Shown here piece by piece: positions 15,758 to 24,126 of a stretch of 64,000 bases of DNA (position 1 is the stretch's first letter; each line of letters starts with the position of its first letter). The notes beneath the pieces were generated by a model. The model had not been told where the DNA came from and did not search any database. It saw nothing but the letters and a program-made list of their open reading frames with translations. Origin of the DNA: Paucibacter sp. PLA-PC-4 (GTDB taxonomy: Bacteria > Pseudomonadota > Gammaproteobacteria > Burkholderiales > Burkholderiaceae_C); NCBI RefSeq assembly GCF_026241155.1, contig NZ_JAPFGP010000006.1:186001-250000 (forward strand). Reading direction: 5' to 3'. A program made the position numbers and the translations under genes.

Positions 15758-16666
15758 TCAGCGCCGGCCCGCCGACTTGGCCGGCAGGGTCTGCAGATAG
15801 GCGTACATCGCATGCAGGTCGGCGTCGTTCAACTCCTTCAGCGCGTTAAAGGGCATCACTGAGCTGACCGCACTGCCGTCAGGGCGCCGGCCACTGCGCA
15901 TCATCGTGGCGAACTGCTCGGCACTCTTGTAGGCCGGCATCGCACTGCCCTCGCCCGGCGTCAGGTTTGAGGCCGGCGGCCAGTCGGGCGGCGTGCCTGG
16001 GATCTTGCCGCCCGAGAAACCGGGCCCGTGGCAGCCTATGCACATGCTGGCTACATAGGCGCCGTTGGCGACGCTGACGGTCGATGCCATCGGTGGCGAG
16101 GGCGGCAGGCTGTGGTCGATCTTCTCCGCTGCATCCTCGATCAGGCCCAGGCCGTACATGGCCTTGAAAGGCAGCGACAGCTGCACGATCGCTGGCCCCC
16201 CCTCGACCCGGGGCATGCGTTGCAGATGCGCGATCAGCGCGCCCATGTCCTCGTCGCTGAGCCGGTTGTAGTCCTCGCTGGGCATCACGATGGCGGGCCG
16301 GCCATCGGGTTTGACGCCATGGCGGATCGCGCGCACCCAATCCTCGACCCGGTAGTTGGCTACGGTGAGTGAGCCCTGCGCGATATTCGGGCCGCGCACG
16401 AGCAAACCCTTGCCATCGTCGATCAGCACCCTGCCGCCGCCGGCGCGGTCATGGCAGTCGACGCAGCCACGCGATAGATAGAGATAGCGGCCCCGCTCGA
16501 GCGCGGCCGCATCGTCCGGCAGCGGGACGGCCGCCACCTGCAGATCCACCTGGCGCTGCAGCTTGTAGTCGGCGCGTGCCAGGGCGAGGCCGACGGTGGC
16601 GGCCAGGGCGGCCGTGAGGCCAAGCAGTGTCAAGAGGCTGCGGCGCAGCCAGGTTCGCTGGGGCAT
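15758..16666 (-). CDS. Di-haem cytochrome c, membrane-anchored
   Basis: A 302-residue protein with an uncleaved-looking N-terminal membrane helix (residues about 9-30) and two class-I cytochrome c domains: CVDCH near residue 68 and CIGCH near residue 208, with 'MPSEDYNRLSDEDMGALIAHLQ' and 'MPFNALKELNDADLHAMYAYLQ' supplying the axial Met and the C-terminal helix of each domain. Such proteins act as periplasmic electron carriers, often the cytochrome subunit of alcohol/aldehyde dehydrogenases. No dehydrogenase gene is adjacent, so the partner is unknown. GAGGAA before ATG 16666 is the ribosome site. Confidence 0.92.
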   Translation of the reverse strand: MPQRTWLRRSLLTLLGLTAALAATVGLALARADYKLQRQVDLQVAAVPLPDDAAALERGRYLYLSRGCVDCHDRAGGGRVLIDDGKGLLVRGPNIAQGSLTVANYRVEDWVRAIRHGVKPDGRPAIVMPSEDYNRLSDEDMGALIAHLQRMPRVEGGPAIVQLSLPFKAMYGLGLIEDAAEKIDHSLPPSPPMASTVSVANGAYVASMCIGCHGPGFSGGKIPGTPPDWPPASNLTPGEGSAMPAYKSAEQFATMMRSGRRPDGSAVSSVMPFNALKELNDADLHAMYAYLQTLPAKSAGRR

Positions 16667-16740
16667 GGACGGTTCCTCGGTTCGGTGGCATCAAGCCGGG
16701 CCGCACCTTAATCGCTGTCCGAAGCGAAAAACCGGGGCTG

Positions 16741-16780
16741 AAACAAACGAAGCCGGGCTGAAACAATCTAAGCGGGGCTG
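16741..16780. repeat. Short tandem repeat, two 20-base units
   Basis: Two adjacent 20-base units (16741-16760 and 16761-16780) match at 17 of 20 positions, ending GCCGGGCTG and GCGGGGCTG; a partial third copy (ACCGGGGCTG) precedes them at 16731-16740. The array lies upstream of the cytochrome gene and its last unit overlaps the end of the methyltransferase gene, including its stop codon. It may be a duplicated operator or a slippage product. Confidence 0.6.
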
Positions 16781-17463
16781 AGAGTGGCCAGGGTGTCGCG
16801 CCGGTATTGCAGCAGCCGGCCGCTGTAGCCGGGCTGCTTGATAACGGTCTCCTCCAGCCGGTAGCCCAGCGTCGCCATATGGCGGCTGAAGGCCGGGCGA
16901 TTGCCGCGGTTGGGGTCGACGATGATGACTTCGCTGGCGGGCCGCGCATGCAGCGCGATGAAGGCGGCAAGGCTGCCGACCTCGTCGCGCTCGTACAGCA
17001 CATCGCTGCCGATGATCAGATCGAAGCGGCCCTGCACGCGCGGCGCGCTCTGGCCACGACCGGTGGTGCCCGGGCCCCAGTCGCCGTGGCAGTAACGCAT
17101 AGGCGCCAGCGCATTGAGCCGCAGGTTCTCCAGCAGGAAGCCCGCGGCCATCGGGTGGCAGTCGCTGGCCGTCACCAGCGCGCCACGCCGGTGGCTGACC
17201 AGGCTTGCCAGCGCCAGGCCGCAGCCGATCTCCAGGATGCTCTCGTCGGCCAGCAAGGGCCGGCAGGCCATGGCCGCCGCCAGGTGCAGGCCAGAGGGCC
17301 ACAGCAGGCCGAACAGCGGCCAGGCCGCTGACGAGATGCCGCGCGCCAGCGCTTCGCCCAGCGGGTCGTCGAACTGCTGCCGGTCCAGCAGCGAGCGGAT
17401 CTGCAGATCCGCCACGCCAGCGATGGCAATGCGCTCCTGCTTGACCACATAGGGCCGGCTCAC
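16768..17463 (-). CDS. Class I SAM-dependent methyltransferase (Methyltransf_16 / METTL21-like)
   Basis: A 231-residue methyltransferase starting with GTG 17463. The SAM-binding motif I is 'ILEIGCGLALASLV', followed by the acidic motif 'ASDCHPMAAGFL' and, after it, 'FDLIIGSDVLYERDEVGSLAAFI', where the S/DVLY signature is typical of the Methyltransf_16 family of protein-lysine or nicotinamide methyltransferases. The C-terminus is encoded within a short tandem repeat. The protein or small-molecule target is unknown. It is divergent from the binding-protein gene at 17559. Confidence 0.86.
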   Translation of the reverse strand: MSRPYVVKQERIAIAGVADLQIRSLLDRQQFDDPLGEALARGISSAAWPLFGLLWPSGLHLAAAMACRPLLADESILEIGCGLALASLVSHRRGALVTASDCHPMAAGFLLENLRLNALAPMRYCHGDWGPGTTGRGQSAPRVQGRFDLIIGSDVLYERDEVGSLAAFIALHARPASEVIIVDPNRGNRPAFSRHMATLGYRLEETVIKQPGYSGRLLQYRRDTLATLSPA

Positions 17464-17558
17464 GACGACGGCCCCGAAAAACCGGCAAGAGTTGGCAGAC
17501 TGCAGGGCCTGCCGGGCCTATATTCCCGGCCATCCGAGAGATTCAGGCAGTGAACACG

Positions 17559-18479
17559 ATGAAAAGCCATGCATTCCGCCACGGGCAGCCCGCCCACGCG
17601 CTGCTGCTGACCTTGCTGCTGCTTCAGCCCGCGTTGCCCTGCGGCTCGGCACACGCCGGCCCGACGCTGGATCGCATCAAATCCAGTGGCCGCATCGTGC
17701 TGGCGCACCGCGAGTCTTCGGTGCCTTTTTCCTATCTGGATGCGCAGCGTCGGCCAGTCGGCTATGCGCTGGACCTCTGCCACCGGCTTGGCGAGGCCTT
17801 GCGCAAGCATCTGCAACTCAAGAGTCTGGCCACCGACTATGTGCAGGTCAGCTCCAGCGACCGCATCGCGGTGATCGCCGAAGGCCGTGCCGACCTGGAA
17901 TGCGGCTCGACCACCAATAACGCCGAGCGGCGCGAGAAGGTGGCGTTCACCGTGCCGCACTACATCACCGGCTCGCGCTATCTGGTGCGCGCCGATTCGG
18001 GCATCAAGGAACTCAGCGATTTCGCCAAGCGCCGGCTGGTGTCCACTAAGGGCACGACCAGCTTCAAGGAGATCCAGGCCGTCAACCGCGACCGCCTGTT
18101 GGGCATCCAGATTCTGGAGGCGCCCGATCATGGGCGCGCCTTCGAGATGGTCGAAAAGGGCGAGGCCGACGGTTTCGTGATGGACGATGTGCTGCTCTAT
18201 GGCCTGATCGCCGGCAGCAAGAATCCTAAGGGCCTGGAGGTGGTAGGCAAGTTCCTGACCATCGAACCGCTGGCGGTGATGATGTCTCGCGAGGACGCCG
18301 AGCTCAAGCGCTTCGTCGATGCCGAGATGAAGCGCCTGATTGCCAGCCGCGAGGCCCATGCCCTCTATGAGCGCTGGTTCCAGCAGCCGATACCGCCCAA
18401 GCAGACGGCGCTGAATTTGCCGATCAGCTATCTGCTGCGCGACTTCTGGAAGTATCCGAGCGATCAGGTGCCGAACTGA
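17559..18479 (+). CDS. Periplasmic amino-acid-binding protein (SBP_bac_3, GltI-like)
   Basis: A solute-binding protein of about 306 residues with an N-terminal signal peptide (hydrophobic stretch to 'GSAHAGPTLD'). The mature part has the classic 'LDRIKSSGRIVLAHRESSVPFSYLD' opening and 'YALDLCHRLGEAL', 'SDRIAVIAEGRADLECGSTTNNAER' as in glutamate/aspartate-binding GltI. ATG 17559 is preferred over GTG 17550 because AGG lies 11 bases upstream; either is possible. No permease or ATPase gene follows, so it may work with a transporter elsewhere or act as an orphan sensor protein. Confidence 0.9.
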   Translation: MKSHAFRHGQPAHALLLTLLLLQPALPCGSAHAGPTLDRIKSSGRIVLAHRESSVPFSYLDAQRRPVGYALDLCHRLGEALRKHLQLKSLATDYVQVSSSDRIAVIAEGRADLECGSTTNNAERREKVAFTVPHYITGSRYLVRADSGIKELSDFAKRRLVSTKGTTSFKEIQAVNRDRLLGIQILEAPDHGRAFEMVEKGEADGFVMDDVLLYGLIAGSKNPKGLEVVGKFLTIEPLAVMMSREDAELKRFVDAEMKRLIASREAHALYERWFQQPIPPKQTALNLPISYLLRDFWKYPSDQVPN

Positions 18480-18515
18480 GCGAGGGCCGTACTCGTTGCG
18501 GCCCATGGCGGCCGC

Positions 18516-19190
18516 TCAGCTCAACAGCGTGTAGGGACCGCCGCGCTCGAGCGCGCGCTGGTAGGCCGCTCGCGCATGGATGCGTTTCAGGAAGTCCGTC
18601 AGCCGGGGCCGGTCCGCCGCCAGCCCTCCCCGGGAGGCGGCAGCCTCCAGCGCAAAGCTGAGCTGCACATCGGCGGCCGTGAACTCGCTGCCGGCGAACC
18701 AGGGGCTCTTGGCCAGCTCGGCCTCCATGAAGTCCAGATGGCTCTTGATCGCCGGCTGGATGAAGCCAGCCTTGACCTTGGCCGCGATGCCCTTGGCAAT
18801 TGGCTTGACGAAGAAGGGCATGGGCGAGCGCTCGATGCGGTCGAAGATCAGCTTCATCAGCAGCGGCGGCATTGCCGATCCCTCAGCGTAATGCATCCAA
18901 TAGCGGTAGCGCAGCGCGTCGGCGCTGTCGGCGACGGGCTTGAGCCGGCCCTGACCGTAGCGATCCACCAGGTACTCGAGGATGGCGCCCGACTCGGCCA
19001 CCACCAGCGCGTCGTCGGTGATCACCGGCGACTTGCCCAGCGGGTGCACAGCGCGCAACTCGGGCGGCGCCAGCATCGTTGCCTTGTCGCGCTGGTAGTG
19101 CTTGATCTCGTAGGGCAGGCCCAGCTCTTCGAGCAGCCACAGCACACGCTGCGAGCGCGAGTTGTTGAGGTGGTGAACGGTGATGGCGAT
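18516..19190 (-). CDS. Glutathione S-transferase with an apparent non-canonical (ATC) start
   Basis: The reading frame encodes a glutathione transferase: thioredoxin-fold N-domain ('LLEELGLPYEIKHYQRD', 'HPLGKSPVITDD', 'VAESGAILEYL') and an alpha-helical C-domain ('FTAADVQLSFALEAA'). The conserved first strand and the catalytic Ser region (ITVHHLNNSRSQR) lie upstream of the first GTG (19145), in frame, but no ATG, GTG or TTG precedes them. A GGGAG sequence sits 6 bases before ATC at 19190, giving the peptide I/M-A-I-T-V-H-H. The enzyme would conjugate glutathione to electrophiles in the cytoplasm. Either a near-cognate start is used or one base has changed; starting at 19145 would delete the active site. 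Confidence 0.85.
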   Translation of the reverse strand: MAITVHHLNNSRSQRVLWLLEELGLPYEIKHYQRDKATMLAPPELRAVHPLGKSPVITDDALVVAESGAILEYLVDRYGQGRLKPVADSADALRYRYWMHYAEGSAMPPLLMKLIFDRIERSPMPFFVKPIAKGIAAKVKAGFIQPAIKSHLDFMEAELAKSPWFAGSEFTAADVQLSFALEAAASRGGLAADRPRLTDFLKRIHARAAYQRALERGGPYTLLS

Positions 19191-19232
19191 GATGAACTCC
19201 CGTGAGTGGCCCCCGGAGTCTAGAGGAAGGGC

Positions 19233-19724
19233 TCAGTTGCTCAGCAGCAGTTGCAGGATCACGCCGGTGGCAATGGCTACCAGCAGGTAGTCGCCGCCGC
19301 TTTGCACCCAGTGGTAGCCACGCGGCGGTGCGCGCAGCTGATGGCTGCGCCAATCGTCCACCACATAGCGACGCTGGTGATAGGCGGGCGGCAGCCGGGT
19401 GCCCTTGTAGAAGTTGTGATCGGGGCCGGCACCGCGGCCGCGGTTGGCGTACTTGCCGTTCCAGTAGTCGCGGCCGTCGCGCTCGTCCCAGCGGGGCGGG
19501 CCGTCGCGACGCGAGAGCTGATACTGCTGCTGAGTCTGGTCGCGCCGCTGTTCCTGGGCGTTGCGCTGTTCACGACGCTGGTCATGCCGGCGATCGCTTT
19601 GGCGATCATCCCCGCGCTTGCCGTGATCACCATGGCTGTAGCCCTGGGCCTGTACGGGGCCCAGCGGTGCCATCGCCTGGGCGGCGACGGCGCAGGCGAG
19701 CAGCAGGGTCTTGATCTTGCGCAT
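19233..19724 (-). CDS. RcnB-family periplasmic protein
   Basis: A 163-residue protein with a signal peptide cleaved after 'GPVQAQG', a strongly charged Arg/Asp/Gln/His-rich middle (residues about 28-80) and the C-terminal RcnB domain ('KGTRLPPAYHQRRYVVDDWRSHQLRAPPRGYHWVQSGGDYLLVAI'). RcnB in E. coli is needed for nickel/cobalt homeostasis; the His-rich stretch would fit metal binding. It ends with a short hydrophobic helix. It stands alone between the glutathione transferase and the helicase genes. Confidence 0.9.
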   Translation of the reverse strand: MRKIKTLLLACAVAAQAMAPLGPVQAQGYSHGDHGKRGDDRQSDRRHDQRREQRNAQEQRRDQTQQQYQLSRRDGPPRWDERDGRDYWNGKYANRGRGAGPDHNFYKGTRLPPAYHQRRYVVDDWRSHQLRAPPRGYHWVQSGGDYLLVAIATGVILQLLLSN

Positions 19725-19803
19725 GATGAGTCCTCAACAGTGGACGAGAACTCGCTTTTAGGCCGGTCCACACCGGCCCGTCTGTGCGCTGTCGAACAGT
19801 GGC

Positions 19804-22005
19804 TCAGCGCCGGCCGCGCGTCTGCCACAACGGCTTCTTGCCCTTCAGATGGCGCTCGATGCCGTCATTGAGCCGGCTGCGCAGATCGCCGACGGCCGTC
19901 ACATGGCCGTAGACGCCAGGGAAGCGCAGGTCCAGCCACAGCCACAGCGTGCAAGAGCGCAGCGCTTGCTCCATGCGGTCGAGCCGGCTGTGCTCGTCCA
20001 CATCGTCGAGGAACCAGGGCGCACCGACCCTGCCGGTCAGCGCGTGGCGGCTGGCCCAGTCCAGATACTCCTGCACCTGGCTGTCGGTGCGACTGTCCAC
20101 CGGCGCCTGCGCATAGATGAAGCGGGCCTTCAGCGGCAGACCGCCGGCTGCGCGGTCCAGCTGCTCGGCCAGCGCCAGCATCTGCTCCAGCTCGGCCACC
20201 TCGAAATGGGCGTTGTCCAGCAGTAGCTGATCCATGAAGACCATCAGCACCGCATGCAGCTTCTTCAGCCCCAGGCGCTGCGCGATGGTGTCGATATGCC
20301 ACCAGTTCGGCGCCACCGCGGCCTTGAAGTCGCGCGGCGCGCGCGGGCTCTTGGGCAGGAGTTCCTTGAGCGTGCGCGCGGCCGTCGGTTCGGCCTCGCG
20401 CAGCACGCCGACAAAGCCCTCGTCATGCATGCCGTAGCGCCCGGCCCGGCCGGCGATCTGGTGCACCTCGGTGACTTCCAAGGTGCGGTCCCCGACGCCA
20501 TCGAACTTACTCATCGTGCTGAAGAGAACGCGGCGGATCGGCAGGTTCAGCCCCATGCCGATCGCGTCGGTGGCTACCAAAATATGCGAGGCCCCCTGCG
20601 CGAAGCGCTCTGCCTCCCTGCGTCGCACCTCGGGCGGCAGCGCGCCATAGATCACGGAGACCGGATGGCCGGCCGCACCGATCTGGTCGCGCAGCATCAG
20701 CACCTCTCGGCGGCTGAAGGCCACGACCGCATCGCCATGCTTGAGCGCTGCGATCGGCACCGGCGCCGGCAGCAGCTGCACCTCCTGCTTGCGCTCGAAG
20801 TGGCGCACCGTACAGCGCTCCCCGCATAGGCCCAAGAGACTTTCGATGGCCGGCACCGCATAGGCGCTGCAGATGATGATCAGCTCATTGGCCGGCACCG
20901 CGACGATGGCCTGGGTCCATGCCCAGCCGCGATACAGGTCGAACAGCATCTGCGCCTCGTCGATCACCGCGACGTCGATCGGCTTGTTGGTGTTGACCAT
21001 CTCGATGGTGCTGGACACCACGCGCGAGTTCTCGGCCGGCACATTCTCCTCGCCGGTCAGCAGCGAGCACGGCACGCCACGGCCCACCAGTCGGTCACGA
21101 CCTTCCAGCGCCAGCAGGCGCAGCGGCGCCAGATAGGCGCCCTGCTGGGCCTGGGCCAAGCGCTCGAAGGCCGCATAGGTCTTGCCGCTGTTCGGCGCGC
21201 CGACATAAAGCGTGACGGTGCGCTGCATGCGCCGCGCGATATCGAAGGTGTCCGGATAGCCCTGGAAGGCCAGATCCTGGTTCAGCCCTGCCAGCGCATT
21301 GAGCTCGGCGACGCGGTGTTCCCAGCGGTCCTGCGCCCGCGTGCAGCCGGCCTTCAGGGTTTCGAAGGACTGCGGCGTCGCGCACTCCGACTGCAGGCGC
21401 GGCAGCAGCGTGTCCAGGTGCTCCGGGTGGCCAGACTCGCTGCGCCGATAGAGACTCTCCAGCTGCGCTTGCAGCTCGGCAGTGTGGGCGTAGGCTGGCA
21501 TCTGGCCGATTGCGGTCTTCAGCGCGTGCAGATCGCCGCTGCGATAGAAGTCCCAGATCGGTGCGTCGTCTGCGATCTCTGCACGGTAGCTGACGGGGAT
21601 CTCCCAGCCCGGCTCGGAGATCTTGAGCACCAACTTGCACAGCCTGCTCCAGCCCTGGCCTTCGCGGCTCAGGCCCAGCGCAGTCTCCATCTGGGCCGTG
21701 CGCTGCTGCATCAGCGCGCGCACCGTCGGCGCGGTGCCGACCACATCGAGATGGGCCAGCGCCGAGGTGATCAGGCGCGGTGCGATCCAGCGGCTGGGCC
21801 GCGCGCCGCTGCTTGCCTTTGTGGCCTTCTGGATCTGTATCAGGCCCAGCTTGTCGAGCTGATCCTCGTGGCCGGTCTCGCCATCGAAATCGCCCGGCGT
21901 CAGCACCTGCGGCAGCTGATAGGCCGCCTGGCGGATGCGCTGCCATTGCTCGGGAGTGATGTCGGCCGGAAGGCGGGCCGCGTGGCGAGGGTTTGGGAGT
22001 TGCAT
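19804..22005 (-). CDS. SUV3-like DExH RNA helicase
   Basis: A 733-residue superfamily-2 helicase resembling the mitochondrial degradosome helicase SUV3. Walker A is GAPNSGKT near residue 267, Walker B VIDEAQ near 347 (DEAQ rather than DEAD), then 'SSTIEMV' and, in the second RecA domain, 'VAFSRREVLMLRDQI', 'HILVATDAIGMGLNLPIRRVLFST', and motif VI 'HQIAGRAGRYG'. The C-terminal part has the 'VDSRTDSQVQEYLDWA' region seen in SUV3_C. The first about 250 residues are a family-specific helical extension. Start ATG 22005 is the first after a Pro/Ala-rich stretch; an upstream GTG in frame is possible. Predicted role: 3'-5' RNA unwinding in RNA decay. Confidence 0.9.
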   Translation of the reverse strand: MQLPNPRHAARLPADITPEQWQRIRQAAYQLPQVLTPGDFDGETGHEDQLDKLGLIQIQKATKASSGARPSRWIAPRLITSALAHLDVVGTAPTVRALMQQRTAQMETALGLSREGQGWSRLCKLVLKISEPGWEIPVSYRAEIADDAPIWDFYRSGDLHALKTAIGQMPAYAHTAELQAQLESLYRRSESGHPEHLDTLLPRLQSECATPQSFETLKAGCTRAQDRWEHRVAELNALAGLNQDLAFQGYPDTFDIARRMQRTVTLYVGAPNSGKTYAAFERLAQAQQGAYLAPLRLLALEGRDRLVGRGVPCSLLTGEENVPAENSRVVSSTIEMVNTNKPIDVAVIDEAQMLFDLYRGWAWTQAIVAVPANELIIICSAYAVPAIESLLGLCGERCTVRHFERKQEVQLLPAPVPIAALKHGDAVVAFSRREVLMLRDQIGAAGHPVSVIYGALPPEVRRREAERFAQGASHILVATDAIGMGLNLPIRRVLFSTMSKFDGVGDRTLEVTEVHQIAGRAGRYGMHDEGFVGVLREAEPTAARTLKELLPKSPRAPRDFKAAVAPNWWHIDTIAQRLGLKKLHAVLMVFMDQLLLDNAHFEVAELEQMLALAEQLDRAAGGLPLKARFIYAQAPVDSRTDSQVQEYLDWASRHALTGRVGAPWFLDDVDEHSRLDRMEQALRSCTLWLWLDLRFPGVYGHVTAVGDLRSRLNDGIERHLKGKKPLWQTRGRR

Positions 22006-22248
22006 CGTCGCGGGCGGGAGTTGGGCGGCCGGCGCGGGGGTAGGGAGATTTTTTGTATCGGGCACTTCTGGAGTGGAACACAAGAGGGCGGCGGGCTGTG
22101 TCTGTGCCGCCGCAGAACAATGCACTGCCAGCCCACGCAAATCACGCAGATGCCGCCGTCACGAGCACCGACTTCGGCAACTACCGAGGGCGGTCTGTGC
22201 ATAGCATGAGGGCCTGCGCTGACCCATGGCCGTGAGCCGTCTTCCTTC

Positions 22249-22605
22249 ATGTCAAACCATCTGCTCGTCTCTTTCAACTTCGACCAACTCGGCCAGGCGC
22301 ATGAGTACCGGCCGCCGGCCGACCGCGTCATCGAGGGCGATATCGTCTGCCGCAGCTGGGATGTCGACAGCGCCAAGGACGGCAAGGTGCGCGCCGGCGT
22401 ATTCGAGGCCACGCCGGGCGCCAACCGCTCGATCAAAGGTGATACCTGGGAGTTTTGCCTGATCCTGTCCGGCAGGGTCGAGATCACCGAGGACGGCCAC
22501 CCGCCGGTCATCTACAAGGCCGGCGACTGCTTCATCATGAAGCCCGGCTACACCGGCACCTGGCGCACTTTGGAAACCGTGCGAAAGGTTTGGGTCACGG
22601 CCTGA
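22249..22605 (+). CDS. Cupin-domain protein (Cupin_3 type)
   Basis: A 118-residue single-domain cupin. The two conserved blocks are visible: 'GDTWEFCLILSGRVEITEDG' and 'YKAGDCFIMKPGYTGTWRTLE', matching the Cupin_3 (DUF861, ureidoglycine aminohydrolase-like) group, usually small metal-binding proteins of unknown reaction. It stands alone between the helicase gene (divergent) and the ICMT-like gene (convergent). Confidence 0.88.
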   Translation: MSNHLLVSFNFDQLGQAHEYRPPADRVIEGDIVCRSWDVDSAKDGKVRAGVFEATPGANRSIKGDTWEFCLILSGRVEITEDGHPPVIYKAGDCFIMKPGYTGTWRTLETVRKVWVTA

Positions 22606-22913
22606 TGGGGTCGGCAGCGTCGCCGACCACCTGCCCGAACACTTCCAGCGCCCGCTGCCCTCACAGGGTGCGCAACGTTGTCAACTCGGCCCTGCTCAGC
22701 GCCGAGGAGGGCACCGATGTGCCGCTCGCCGCGCTGCAAGCCCTGCTGGCCGCAGCGCGCGCCGGCGCCAGAGCGAGTCCCCTCAGGCCCACCGCTTGAG
22801 CGGCATGCCACGATGAAAAGCCGTGGCAGGGGTCGCAGTACCGTGCCGTGCGTCAAGGCCGAATGTGGGCGTCGGTCAGGGCACCGAGTTGGCGGCCCCC
22901 GAGACCATCATGC
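22606..22913. other. 308-base gap with a possible coding remnant
   Basis: The stretch begins with an inverted repeat (GGTCGGC-6-GCCGACC, 22611-22630 region) lacking a T-run. The frame ending at 22799 reads 'VRNVVNSALLSAEEGTDVPLAALQALLAAARAG', which has real-protein character but no start or partner, so it may be the tail of a lost gene. Beyond 22800 I see nothing. Confidence 0.3.
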
Positions 22914-23360
22914 TCAGAACCAACGCCGCACCGCCTGCCGATACCGTGCGTATTCCGCCCCGAACTTCGCCGCCATCGCCCGTTCCTCTAGCGGGATGTA
23001 CCAGCACTGCGCCAGCACAAAGAAGCTCAGCGGCCCGAATAGCGGCGACAGCGAGCCCAGTGTCAGGGCCAGCCCCAGCAGCGCGATCAGCAGGCCCAGA
23101 TACATCGGATTGCGGCTGCGGCGGAACAGGCCCTGCGTGGTCAAACGGTCGGGTTCTCCGAAGGTGTTGATATTGGTGCCGATCCGGCTGAACAGCCGGG
23201 CATGCCATTGGGCCACTCCCAGACCCAGGGCGATCAGGCCTAGGCCGGCCCAGCTCAGCGGTTGTAGCAACCACAGGCCCAGTGGGGCGCAGACATGCGC
23301 GACCCCCATGAGGCCGGCCAGTATCAGAAAGACAAAAGGGGGAAGCAGCAGCACTCGCAT
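22914..23360 (-). CDS. Isoprenylcysteine methyltransferase (ICMT)-like integral membrane methyltransferase
   Basis: A 148-residue membrane protein with four to five hydrophobic segments and the PEMT/ICMT signature 'GLFRRSRNPMYLGLLIALLGLAL' (RNPxY) followed by 'EERAMAAKFGAEYARYRQAVRRWF' (the E-R..FG.EY..Y motif). These enzymes methylate lipid or isoprenyl-type substrates at the membrane using SAM; bacterial substrates are mostly unknown. Start at 23360 gives a first helix directly; a longer open frame upstream is antisense to the Crp gene. Confidence 0.88.
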   Translation of the reverse strand: MRVLLLPPFVFLILAGLMGVAHVCAPLGLWLLQPLSWAGLGLIALGLGVAQWHARLFSRIGTNINTFGEPDRLTTQGLFRRSRNPMYLGLLIALLGLALTLGSLSPLFGPLSFFVLAQCWYIPLEERAMAAKFGAEYARYRQAVRRWF

Positions 23361-23456
23361 CGCATCGATCTGTGTGGAAATGAGGCAGCCAGTCTGCCGA
23401 CCCATGGCCACGCTTGCGATAACCTGGGTTAACTGCGCAACAAGTGACCGACAGAC

Positions 23457-24080
23457 ATGAACAACCCCGCCACTGCCTTGTCCGGCTTCGAGCTGTTTTG
23501 CCGGCTGGCAACCTCGCCGCTGCCAGAGCGGGAGCTGCTGGAGGGCGCGACCCGGCGCTTGCGACTGGCCCACGGCGAGCCGCTGTTTCTTGCCGGCGAG
23601 CAACGGCCCCAGGTCTTTGCCGTGTTGTCGGGCGTGATCAAGATGGTTTACGAGACGTCGGGCGGTGAGGGCTGGATCAAGGGCTTTGCCGAGGCCGGCA
23701 CCTGTTTTGCCAGTCTCACCGCGCTTGAAGAGGGCGAGCAGGCGCGCACCAGCTACTCGGCCTATGCCGAGCGAGCCTGTCTGGTCGAGCAGATCGACTA
23801 TCGCCAGATTCAGCGGCTGGCTGGGCGCCATCTCGGCTGGCAGCGTGCGCTCAGCCAGGCCTTCAAGATTTACGGCCAGCGCAAGGAAAGACGTGAAATG
23901 GAGCTGCTGACCCTGTCGCCCGAGCAGCGCTATCTGGGATTTCTGCGAGAGCGCCCCGGACTGGCCGCTCAGCTGCGCCAGCGTGATATCGCCAGCTATG
24001 TGCGCGTGACCCCGGTGGCGCTGAGTCGTATCCGGGCGCGTCTCGCTGGTCGACCCGGGGGCCGGCCGGACGTCGTCTGA
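23457..24080 (+). CDS. Crp/Fnr-family transcriptional regulator
   Basis: A 207-residue regulator with an N-terminal cyclic-nucleotide-binding-like beta roll (residues about 10-120; 'EPLFLAGEQRPQVFAVLSGVIKMVYE', 'GFAEAGTCFASLTALEEG'), the long dimerisation helix ('GWQRALSQAFKIYGQRKERREMELLTLSPEQRYLGFL') and a short winged helix ('QLRQRDIASYVRVTPVALSRIRARL'). No N-terminal cysteine cluster is present, so it is not an oxygen-sensing FNR; the effector is unknown. It is divergent from the ICMT-like gene and may control the SRPBCC/VOC genes behind it. Confidence 0.92.
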   Translation: MNNPATALSGFELFCRLATSPLPERELLEGATRRLRLAHGEPLFLAGEQRPQVFAVLSGVIKMVYETSGGEGWIKGFAEAGTCFASLTALEEGEQARTSYSAYAERACLVEQIDYRQIQRLAGRHLGWQRALSQAFKIYGQRKERREMELLTLSPEQRYLGFLRERPGLAAQLRQRDIASYVRVTPVALSRIRARLAGRPGGRPDVV

Positions 24081-24126
24081 ACGCAGACATCCTCCAAACT
24101 GTCTCAAGCAAAGGAGAAACTTCCCC

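Noticed and set aside
22606-22640. Inverted repeat GGTCGGC-GCCGACC after the cupin gene, considered as terminator.
   Set aside because: No T-run follows on either strand.
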